From RGIG464 sp045643185 (GTDB lineage: Bacteria; Myxococcota_A; Bradymonadia; UBA4248): 39,909 nt of DNA. This document shows positions 18,401 through 25,046 of the stretch, piece by piece. The first letter of the stretch is position 1. Every line of letters begins with the position of its first letter. Position numbers and translations under genes: made by a program. The stretch is from positions 1-39,909 of the forward strand of contig JAZUKH010000034.1 in assembly GCA_045643185.1 (NCBI GenBank), in the 5' to 3' direction. The notes under the pieces are model-generated. The model had not been told where the DNA came from, made no database searches, and saw only the letters and a list, made by a program, of their open reading frames with translations.

Positions 18401-19817
18401 GGGCGTTCAGGTTGTAAGCTTCCTGCAAAGCGTATTTCACATCGCAGTAATCGGTCATTTCGAGATTGCCGAATCGACCGGGGAAGACGTAATCCTTCAC
18501 AGTTTGATCAAGCACACCCACGAAGGCGACATTCAAACAATCCTGACCATCCGGATTTTCGACCGATTTACAACATGTGCCGCCTTTATCCCCACGATCT
18601 TCGCACTGATCCAAGTGTTCAGGCACCTGCATGATGGAGAACTGCGAAACACCCTGGATATTATTCGGTACGTATTTGAAGTTTGAAACGACGTACGGAT
18701 AATTCGACTCGTCGACGATGCTCTGCAAAGCCTTGATGTTATCGTCAAAGACGTGGTTGCCGAAGGCATCGACGTCGAGTCCCAAAGCGCTCAGCAATTG
18801 GATCGTCGGACGGTCGTCAAAAGTACTCGACACGTCATTCGTCATGCCCGTGTTATCGCCGTTCGACGCAATAAACATCGGCACATTGGGGCGCTGAAAC
18901 ACGTTGTTCCAAATGTTTTGGAACCCGGTGGCGCCATTTTTACGCGTCACACAGGCGTACGCCATTTCGCCATCCAAAAAACAATGTTCGTTTGAGGCAT
19001 CAAAGGAGCAAAGCACGTCAGCCGTCACGCTTTCGCCCTTATCGTCAACGTCCGGAGTGCCAAAAATAGCGTGATTCAACAAGTCGATCTTATAATTTGG
19101 ATGTTCTGCATCATCAGGATTCGCTATTTTAGCAAAGCCCTTGGCATTCTTGATCGAGATGTCCTGCGTACTTATCACTTCATTAGGACGCAAATAGAAA
19201 ACCTCATCGTCGTTTCGCGCACAGATAGGCACATTCACAAAACCGGTCGTATTATTATTCACAGCCGGAAATATGTCAGTCCAAAAATAATCCAGTTCTG
19301 AATTACCATGCCCGTAATCGATCTTGGACGTATCCATGACATTGAGGTTGAGCATGCAATAATAAAGCTCTTCTATATTTTCCGTGCTTCCGAACTTGGC
19401 ACCAAGACAGTTATTTGTAATATGATAATGTTCTGCTGCACTCTGACTCAGTTGGATGCATTGCACCTTTACAGGATCTTCACTTTGACCAGAAAGATTA
19501 AGAATAATATTCTGATTTTCATCCTTCTCAATTTGAGTGATTAAAACTTTATATTGAGGACGAATATGTTCATCGCTGATACAGATATTAACTTTTGTGT
19601 TCGAGGCTTCGTCGGCGATATCAGGCTGAATTTCGCCATTCCATTCAGAAAAAAGCGCGAGGTCGAATTCATACTGTTCAGCATTTGGAGCCGCAATAAC
19701 AGGCCTATACTCCCCGAATTCGACATCCTCACACGCACTCGCCCCGATCGCCATGATGCAGGCAAGCACAAAAGCGGCGCGTTTATTGGCATGAACAGGT
19801 TTAGAAGCGAATCTCAT
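15405..19817 (-). CDS. Very large lipoprotein with divergent 5'-nucleotidase (UshA-like) fold
   Basis: 1470 residues from ATG 19817 (GGAG 5 nt upstream); lipobox IGASAC with lipid-bearing Cys29. Blocks resembling UshA/CpdB enzymes occur in order: MFIASNGDNTG (Asp321), DAFGNHVFDD (351-359, the GNHxFD metal motif), YPYVVSNF (373-380), VAFVGVLD (430-437), FFVLAHLS (475-482, His480), and VGFTSGDTQ (605-613) where the family has a GGHTH box. A C-terminal nucleotidase domain follows: YDLFLMNAGAIN (1005-1016) and KLIPFKNTFKSVKLT (1033-1047). The first D-x-H metal motif and both His of the GGHTH box seem missing. Cys-rich insertions (about 403-427, 525-568, 766-946) lengthen it well beyond the usual 550-650 residues. 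Function by fold only; it may bind rather than cleave nucleotides. Confidence 0.65.
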   Translation of the reverse strand: MRFASKPVHANKRAAFVLACIMAIGASACEDVEFGEYRPVIAAPNAEQYEFDLALFSEWNGEIQPDIADEASNTKVNICISDEHIRPQYKVLITQIEKDENQNIILNLSGQSEDPVKVQCIQLSQSAAEHYHITNNCLGAKFGSTENIEELYYCMLNLNVMDTSKIDYGHGNSELDYFWTDIFPAVNNNTTGFVNVPICARNDDEVFYLRPNEVISTQDISIKNAKGFAKIANPDDAEHPNYKIDLLNHAIFGTPDVDDKGESVTADVLCSFDASNEHCFLDGEMAYACVTRKNGATGFQNIWNNVFQRPNVPMFIASNGDNTGMTNDVSSTFDDRPTIQLLSALGLDVDAFGNHVFDDNIKALQSIVDESNYPYVVSNFKYVPNNIQGVSQFSIMQVPEHLDQCEDRGDKGGTCCKSVENPDGQDCLNVAFVGVLDQTVKDYVFPGRFGNLEMTDYCDVKYALQEAYNLNARAFFVLAHLSTSSDYPMASENGELKLNTSGKRRNVFRLLQTLFNLEDDDNTICREDHLIIPAYRLQDKKEFCPALCDAKKNPNAQADCCDQCGCNPEFNDEENYRRTVIREMNHEIFDGIIGILAETGDSHLVGFTSGDTQKMDGLVHFSMDNSTFDQNNEGLDLAEEPYDFEATEDGKTQNLLRNLDNAGDHLPYVNQSITKDIFGFTQIGSVGEGYFENVYQNSSKHPIWVLQIPDSGTYTANLRVKVKRGDSKYDIEKGFAKPYISEVESALVLPTIQSPVDVPEYKPSICRSSLLDLVKTDKTLASMNYSDDDVAELCAKHETLKAFGNEAEACSCYNYFMRQQTVDSNDDAAKSNDGIEACEMGKHETHDYFDCVKFRACQQNAENDLETCLNAAKYTQVCMPDDDILMNAMQSCLCTGYLKGRFDKLSGNDTVESLQTNWICLYDGGALDSCDGQNMCDYSSDIASCTFKERQLLDFDKLDIPLLSQHIKGMNKDDIRSETTFVGSFVPDIMLTEANRSLGSNEAPYDLFLMNAGAINQAETFARTDYTQSRFSKLIPFKNTFKSVKLTPSAFVNFIEVGLPSDQKMLGAYPLMAGVTISTASFDGYKHVVEMWKNRVPSDADYERDASKLLKEPLYQLLDIYRFPTKAESDAVESCAEFWASENAKSNYTKIYGTETQYDTLGYCQNSREEVEATNDHSFCFEARTDSAILNQNKNLIINQDICRDASNDGRFYNIVYRNPYLKTHDLTAYPMKLHISKEMISTNQQDTYVCKCYLTAINVEESPVTHKLEELSAYEKDLQVIYGTEWEKCISSDDHSNFYYITPGKEKETVTRELKILTTDFITTGGDNYSLPKYIDPAIDDKVPVTVSIPPNLSDTGKALSRFFSTTDSEENHVCRDLTEASMDALQTIDGRTLAEFVWDNAYCRHMEIAINDNQSSSTSNCVSREGQELKYIMQRSIMEPTKTAYGQASINALESTLSNNANQESGKE

Positions 19818-19905
19818 ATCAGCTCCATAAATTCTTGCTATTAAGTGACGTGATCTGAACTGGCAACCAACGCGCCATAGAGGATCCGCATTGAACGCTG
19901 TATTT

Positions 19906-19976
19906 GGCCCTGCCAGGCGAGGGGGTCGCGGCGTATTTCGGATACGAAATAGCCGCGCAGGGGGAGACTTCCCCCT
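19906..19976. repeat. Composite palindromic repeat, copy C (reverse orientation, short core)
   Basis: GGCCCTGCCAGGC at 19906-19918 is one end; AGGGGGA-gact-TCCCCCT (19959-19976) is the other. The core stem is CGTATTTCG (19931-19940 region) facing CGAAATAGCCGCG. It lies 11 nt after the stop of the pseudo-receiver gene. Reading the minus strand gives the same order of parts as copies A and B. Confidence 0.85.
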
Positions 19977-19987
19977 CAAAACACCTG

Positions 19988-21325
19988 CTACTCTCTGATC
20001 AAGGCTGAAATTTTCTCGACAGCTTCACGAAGAGCATCATTCTGAGCCGCGCGCATGTTCTGGAATTCAACGACCATATTTTGAATTCGGGCATCCGCCT
20101 CATCGAGTTGCTGTCTAAACGCTTCATTTTCGACGCGCAGGGCTTCGTTTTCAGCATGGAGCGCATCGATCTCATCGGCGTACTGATTAGCCTGAGCGGC
20201 GTATTCATTGGCTTTGGCGAAGTAGTCGTTGGTCTGATCGGCGTACTGATTGGCCTGAGCGGCATAGTCGTTGATCTGGGCGTCACGGGCTGCGAGCTCC
20301 GCGTCTTTGCTGGCGATGATGGAAGCGATCTCGGCGTCTTTACTGGCGAGTTCAGACTTGAGGGACGCGAGTTCAGCGTTCAGTCGACTGATCTCAGCGG
20401 CATTGCTGACCGAACCAGCAGCCGGAATATTTGACGGAGCCGGCGTCGGCATGCCTGGACGAGGCACTGGCGCGCGATTGGGCAGACCGTGACCGATCGC
20501 ACCAGGCGTCGGCATACCGGGTTTGGGAATCGGCGCAACCGGCGCGACAGGCTTACCAACTTTGGGAATCGGCGCGACCGGCGCAGGTCTGATGCCAGAA
20601 AGCGTCTGAACGGGCGCGGCGACAGGCTCGGGAGCCGAAACTGGCGCAGGGGCTGGCGCAGACTCAATGACTGGCTCCGGCACATCCACTTCTTCAGGCA
20701 ACTCAACCGCATCCTGATTGCTTGAGATATTTTCCATCTCGACCGAGACCATTTCGTCGCCATCGAAGCCGAGGCCATCCTCATCGCTCACATCGATCTC
20801 GCCAAAGTCGCCTTCGATGCCGATCGCACGAAGCGCGCCGCTGTCATCCGAAGCGGGCGCCTCTGACTCAGGCGCGCTCACATCGATCATTTCGTCAGAA
20901 GCAGCGGCATCCGCGGCCGGCTCAGCCAAACTCGCATTGTAAGCGTCAATTTCGCTGAAAATATCCAACATGTTCTGGATCAGCGTTTCGATATCGAGCG
21001 GTTTCAGAAAATAACCATCCGCATGAACAGGCAACTGACGATGCTGTTCAAACGCTGTCGTGCTTTCAGCACTGCTCAAAATAAAGACGGGGATATCCAC
21101 GGTGCGCGGATTCTTTTTGAGTTTGGCGCACGTCACAAAACCGTTCTCATCTGAAAGCTCTACGGACACAATGATAAGATTCACCTCAGCAGAACAGGCT
21201 ATCATCAAGCCTTCCTGCGCCGTATAGCAACAGATCAGCTCACAACCGATGCGAGATAATTCCTCGGTAATGAGTTTATTGCACGCTACATCGTTGTCGA
21301 TAACGAGTATTTTTTTTGCATCCAT
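19988..21325 (-). CDS. Pseudo-receiver protein with Pro-rich linker and C-terminal coiled coil
   Basis: 445 residues from ATG 21325 (AGGTGG 5 nt upstream; an in-frame GTG nine bases earlier is less likely). The receiver domain at about 4-125 has the acidic pair in VIDND (Asp10, Asp12), FILSSAE with the switch Ser, and YFLKP with Lys108. The phospho-acceptor position in NLIIVSVELSDENG is Ser54 rather than Asp. Residues about 130-320 are acidic, then Pro/Ala rich with repeated PVAPIPK and RPGMPTP units. The end, about 325-445, is a coiled coil with repeated YAAQANQYADQ-type segments. FrzS and AglZ of Myxococcus share the plan receiver-like head plus coiled coil and act in polarity and motility; homology is not shown here. 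Confidence 0.75.
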   Translation of the reverse strand: MDAKKILVIDNDVACNKLITEELSRIGCELICCYTAQEGLMIACSAEVNLIIVSVELSDENGFVTCAKLKKNPRTVDIPVFILSSAESTTAFEQHRQLPVHADGYFLKPLDIETLIQNMLDIFSEIDAYNASLAEPAADAAASDEMIDVSAPESEAPASDDSGALRAIGIEGDFGEIDVSDEDGLGFDGDEMVSVEMENISSNQDAVELPEEVDVPEPVIESAPAPAPVSAPEPVAAPVQTLSGIRPAPVAPIPKVGKPVAPVAPIPKPGMPTPGAIGHGLPNRAPVPRPGMPTPAPSNIPAAGSVSNAAEISRLNAELASLKSELASKDAEIASIIASKDAELAARDAQINDYAAQANQYADQTNDYFAKANEYAAQANQYADEIDALHAENEALRVENEAFRQQLDEADARIQNMVVEFQNMRAAQNDALREAVEKISALIRE

Positions 21326-21412
21326 GAATTCCACCTAATCGCAGTCAGTTAAGAAAAAAATTACCAAAGTGGCGCTACATTATACGCGCATTAGGGGTAT
21401 TTTCACAAGATA

Positions 21413-22117
21413 TCAGAAAAACAAATCAGCCATACAGCGAGCCAGGGCGCGCAGTTGCGGATGCAATTCATTCATGTCTGACAACAACATGAGGTGATGT
21501 CTTGAAAGCGTGGCCGCGCAACGGATCGCATGACTGGTCTGAATGTAGGGATTCGCGGCAAGCGCAAAACGCACTTCAGGACGAATGACCCACTGACTGG
21601 CCAAAACGGGTTCGAGCAGTTTATTCTGGGTGGGACGACGCGATGCCATGAACGTCACGTCGGGCTCACGGATCGCCGGATTGGCGCACAATATCTCGAT
21701 GACGTCCGGAAACGGCGAACGCATCAGCGCCTCGTTATGACCACGGTTGTTCAGACGCGCCCGTGCCCGCTGTACGCCGCGCGGAAGCGAGATCAACAAC
21801 TGGGCGTTCTGGTCATCCGCGCGCGGAATGCCCTCACGGTAGGGCGCATAATCGGTAAACCACGCGCGGGCGAGCCGCGTCATATCGTCATCGCTTTGGC
21901 CGAAGGCACAAATATCGCGACAGCGCGAAACAAAGTCGGGACGCTGACGAAACTCGACAAAGCATGACGCGTATTGGATCAGCTCCTCAATGAGGTCAGG
22001 ATCACGCGTTTGAGCCAACAGACACAGGCGGTCGCGCAATGACGCGAAGACGACCTCCGGGTCGTCTTCGGTAAAGCTGCGAACGAGGGCTGCACGCGTG
22101 AAAGCGGTGTCACGCAT
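21413..22117 (-). CDS. Repeat-like protein of unknown function, last gene of the FHA operon
   Basis: 234 residues from ATG 22117, which overlaps the end of the FHA-sigma54 gene by 8 nt (gATGcgTGA), implying translational coupling. No signal peptide or membrane segment. Helical repeats with an N-P spacing are visible: FPDVIEILCANPAIREPDV, then SQWVIRPEVRFALAANPYIQ and IRCAATLSRHHLMLLSD, resembling HEAT-like arrays. Arg-rich. I do not recognise the family. Its position suggests that it modulates or assists the activator encoded just upstream. Confidence 0.7.
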   Translation of the reverse strand: MRDTAFTRAALVRSFTEDDPEVVFASLRDRLCLLAQTRDPDLIEELIQYASCFVEFRQRPDFVSRCRDICAFGQSDDDMTRLARAWFTDYAPYREGIPRADDQNAQLLISLPRGVQRARARLNNRGHNEALMRSPFPDVIEILCANPAIREPDVTFMASRRPTQNKLLEPVLASQWVIRPEVRFALAANPYIQTSHAIRCAATLSRHHLMLLSDMNELHPQLRALARCMADLFF

Positions 22118-23516
22118 CGCTGTCCTTGTCTTTGGCAGACGCGACGATGTCACGAATGTCGTCATATTTTTCGAGGATGTATTCGACCGACTTTCGGTTG
22201 ATCGAGGCAAAACGCGATGCCGCTGAAATATTGCCCTTACACAGTTTGATCACGGCCGTCCAATACGAACGCTCAAACGCTTCAACGACAAGCGATTTGG
22301 CATCACGGAACGGTAGTTTGCGTTCCAAGATCTCAGCGAGCAATTTGTCGTTGTCCTGGCTCTGTGTCGGCTGTTTTTCAACCTGTTTTATTGCCTGAAC
22401 GTTCAAAAAGCGCGTCTCGATGCGGTTGTCATTCGACAACACGCAGGCGCGTTCGACGAAGTTGCGCAACTCGCGGACGTTACCGGGCCAACTGTGGCTT
22501 TTCAGCTTCTGAAGCGTCGAGTAGTTAACGTGTTTCGGCGCCGTATTCTGTCTTTCAGCAAACTGGTTGAGGAAATGCTCGACGAGCATCGGAATATCCT
22601 CAATACGGTCACGGAGCGGCGGCACGTTGATATTGATGACCGAAAGTCGATAAAACAAGTCTTCGCGGAAATTGCCCTGTTCGACCTCATGGGCGAGGTT
22701 TCGGTTGGTCGCCGCAATGACACGCACGTCAACGGGATAAGCTTTCTCGCTGCCAACGGGACGGATTGTGCGGTTTTCGAGTACGCGCAGCAATTTGGGC
22801 TGAAGATCAAGCGGCAGTTCACCAATTTCGTCAAGAAAGATGGTGCCACCATTGGCCTGACGAAACGCGCCGTCACGATTGCTGACGGCACCGGTAAAGG
22901 AACCCTTGAGATGACCAAACAACTCGGACTCGATGAGTTCCTTCGACACGGCCGAGCAGTCAAAGATCACGTACGGCTTATTCGCGCGTTCCGAATGCGA
23001 ATGGATCGCACTCGCCACGAGCTCCTTACCACTCCCGTTTTCGCCCTGGATCAACACGGTCGCAAGCGTCGGCGCCACTCGTGCCAACGTACCAAAGATC
23101 TCGCGCATCGCGACTGAGCTGCCAAGCATGTTCCCAAAGTGATCTTCTGTCGCGATGTCGACCTGAACCGCATCCGCGTTCAAAATCTCAAAATCGATGG
23201 GAATACCTGCACAACGAAACGTCGTGTGGCTCGTAAGATAGATATCATTGACGCGAAGATCGCCGATATACGTGCCATTCTTGCTTTTCGAATCGACGAG
23301 GCGAAAGCCTGTTTCATCGATCACGATCGAAGCATGTCGACGCGAAATGGATGGATCATCCACGACAAAATCACAATCGGGATGAGAACCGATCGTGATC
23401 TCGCGTTTCTGAAACGTTGCCGTTTTGGGCGTCGAAGTGTGTGCTACCAGACTGAATTTGCGAACTTTAAGCGCAAAACTGCCATAAATCGTTTTGGTTT
23501 CGTCTGAAAGCATCAT
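22110..23516 (-). CDS. FHA-domain sigma-54-dependent transcription activator
   Basis: 468 residues. The FHA domain at about 20-112 (ITIGSHPDCDFVVDDPSISR, RRHAS, then SKNGTYI) binds phospho-Thr peptides. The AAA+ domain at about 130-360 has Walker A GENGSGKE (158-165), the sigma-54 contact loop as GSFTGA (205-210) in place of the usual GAFTGA, Walker B GTIFLDE (224-230), and WPGNVREL (343-350). A Fis-type helix-turn-helix lies near 435-462 (GNISAASRFASINRKSVEYI). Such proteins remodel sigma-54 RNA polymerase when a partner kinase phosphorylates a target or the protein itself. Start and upstream stop overlap as TAATG; a second ATG follows directly. Likely partner: a Hanks-type kinase such as the one at 10415-12637 (inference). 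Confidence 0.95.
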   Translation of the reverse strand: MMLSDETKTIYGSFALKVRKFSLVAHTSTPKTATFQKREITIGSHPDCDFVVDDPSISRRHASIVIDETGFRLVDSKSKNGTYIGDLRVNDIYLTSHTTFRCAGIPIDFEILNADAVQVDIATEDHFGNMLGSSVAMREIFGTLARVAPTLATVLIQGENGSGKELVASAIHSHSERANKPYVIFDCSAVSKELIESELFGHLKGSFTGAVSNRDGAFRQANGGTIFLDEIGELPLDLQPKLLRVLENRTIRPVGSEKAYPVDVRVIAATNRNLAHEVEQGNFREDLFYRLSVININVPPLRDRIEDIPMLVEHFLNQFAERQNTAPKHVNYSTLQKLKSHSWPGNVRELRNFVERACVLSNDNRIETRFLNVQAIKQVEKQPTQSQDNDKLLAEILERKLPFRDAKSLVVEAFERSYWTAVIKLCKGNISAASRFASINRKSVEYILEKYDDIRDIVASAKDKDSDA

Positions 23517-23719
23517 TAGGCACTCGGAACATCGTAAAAGACGATACTTTTGCCGTCCGGCAATAAGACCAATCGTGTGGAAAATTCGCGGATGCTCATG
23601 GCAAGGGTATTCTGGTTCATATACCAGTAATTGAGCGCTTTGCGTTTCGCATCCATGCGGGTACGTCCAGTAAACGTAATTGGCTCTTTACGACTCTGGG
23701 TCTTATCCTGATTTGCCAT
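23516..23719 (-). CDS. Small basic protein, 67 residues, in FHA operon
   Basis: ATG 23719 has a strong AGGAGA 7 nt upstream. The stop TAA overlaps the next ATG by one base (TAATG) and the upstream gene ends 18 nt before, so this is a true operon member and not a chance frame. N-terminus is Lys/Arg rich (GRTRMDAKRKALNYWYMNQ), followed by LAMSIREFSTRLVLLPDG and a beta-like IVFYDVP. No signal peptide, membrane segment or Cys. I do not recognise the family. It could be an adaptor for the pseudo-receiver or the FHA activator. Confidence 0.75.
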   Translation of the reverse strand: MANQDKTQSRKEPITFTGRTRMDAKRKALNYWYMNQNTLAMSIREFSTRLVLLPDGKSIVFYDVPSA

Positions 23720-23737
23720 CGTGCTGTCTCCTGTGTG

Positions 23738-24895
23738 TCATTCGATGTCTAAGCAGCCTTGCGCCAACAGTAGATAAATGGTTTGATGAACTGGATAACC
23801 TTGAGGAAGGTATACCAGCAATTCAGATAATGTATCACTTTTTTTAAGTCTTTCGACAACAGCTTTGCTCTCTGCTGTCGAAAAAAGTTTGAGAGCCTCT
23901 TCGACCCTGACGGTCAAACGAAGCCTGAAAGGAAGCGCTGCACGCATAATATCGAGGCGTTCACGGCAAGGCACTTCAAAAACGGCTTTCTCGAAGATCC
24001 GGTTCATTTCTTCCGTACTCAACTTGGGCACGACGTCATTTCCGAAACTTTCGCTGACAAAATCGAGCTCGCCACGGATCCAGCGCGCACCTTCAGTAAT
24101 GAGCGAAGCAAACCACTGGCGCTCAAGAACCTCGTAGTCAGGCAGATCACGACTCTGCTTTTCGCGGATCGCATTAAGCTCATCGAACGAAATCATGCCT
24201 TTGAAAGCCGCAAACGCATAGATGTCAAACAATCGGCTGTTCGAATCGATATTCACGAGCATGCCAGACTTGAACTGATAGCGCAGACAAATGTCGCGAC
24301 GGCGAAGCATGAGCCAACCGCTCTTCCGTTCACGCACGATGCGACACATGGCGCCCAATACCGACTTGCTGGTACATGACGCCGGATAATCCGCGTGAAA
24401 TCTAGCTTTTAGCACGAGTTTCTGCGTCAGATGCTCGCTCGCATTGGCATCACTCGGATCTTCCCCAAACGCCCCCGGAAAAAGCTGAAGCGCCGTAATC
24501 CACGACCCAGAAGCGAGCAAATACGAATGTCCAAAAAAGCGGTCATCCTGGTCTTCAATGGCTTTGAGCGCTTCCACGATGTCAGCGATGCTGGCCGCAG
24601 GTGAAAACGACACAACCCGCGGCGCCAACGTGGCGAGGTAACGCACGACGCCCCACGAATCCACGAGATTCAGGATCAAGATCCAGGGCTGTTCGGGATG
24701 CTCTTTGACCAGATCAAAAACGGGTTCCGAATCAACATAAGCTTCTGAAATAATGACGTCTGGCTTCTGTTCGGAAATCGACGAAACCATTTCTGCCACA
24801 TCTGCCACGTTCGTGTACGCATATCCGCTTTCGTGCAAAATGCGTTTGGTTCGCATGAGAACCTGATTTTCCCGAATGGCAAGCAGAGCTTTCAT
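23738..24895 (-). CDS. Pseudo-receiver plus DUF4388/PATAN-like protein
   Basis: 385 residues from ATG 24895; a TTG two codons earlier (24901) has a slightly better GGA placement, so the start is uncertain. The first 115 residues follow the receiver fold (MKALLAIRENQVLMRTKRIL, KPDVIISEAYVD, WILILNLV, RVVSFSPA), but the phospho-acceptor position near residue 50 is Ser (VIIS) and the acidic pair is missing. The remainder resembles DUF4388 (PATAN-type) domains: SGWLMLRRRDICLRYQFKSG, then MLVNID and GMISFDEL. Such proteins are typical of deltaproteobacterial signalling. It is the first gene of the operon that leads to the FHA-sigma54 activator. Confidence 0.7.
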   Translation of the reverse strand: MKALLAIRENQVLMRTKRILHESGYAYTNVADVAEMVSSISEQKPDVIISEAYVDSEPVFDLVKEHPEQPWILILNLVDSWGVVRYLATLAPRVVSFSPAASIADIVEALKAIEDQDDRFFGHSYLLASGSWITALQLFPGAFGEDPSDANASEHLTQKLVLKARFHADYPASCTSKSVLGAMCRIVRERKSGWLMLRRRDICLRYQFKSGMLVNIDSNSRLFDIYAFAAFKGMISFDELNAIREKQSRDLPDYEVLERQWFASLITEGARWIRGELDFVSESFGNDVVPKLSTEEMNRIFEKAVFEVPCRERLDIMRAALPFRLRLTVRVEEALKLFSTAESKAVVERLKKSDTLSELLVYLPQGYPVHQTIYLLLAQGCLDIE

Positions 24896-24960
24896 AGACA
24901 ATCACAATCCAAAATTAAGTCGCCGAACATCCGGCCACCGTATTCTAATCTATTTTTGCT

Positions 24961-25044
24961 GCGCGGGCTATTTGTGCCCCTGTCGCAGCCAGGGACACAA
25001 ATACGCCCGTCGCGGCGCGGCTATTCTGACGAATACGCCGCGCC
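24961..25044. repeat. Two adjacent palindromic intergenic repeats
   Basis: First: GCGCGGGCTATTTGTG (24961-24976) faces CACAAATACGCCCG (24996-25009), with an inner GCCCCTG/CAGGG pairing. Second: GGCGCGGCTATTC (25014-25026), tgac, GAATACGCCGCGCC (25031-25044). In both, the arms match except for an extra C in AATACG. The element ends 2 nt from the stop codon of the gene at 25047-26246 (minus strand). Confidence 0.85.
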
Positions 25045-25046
25045 TA

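Noticed and set aside
19818..19979. N-terminal extension of the large lipoprotein by 54 codons
   Set aside because: It runs through the composite repeat and is Arg/Pro rich; the ATG at 19817 gives a proper lipobox and ribosome site.
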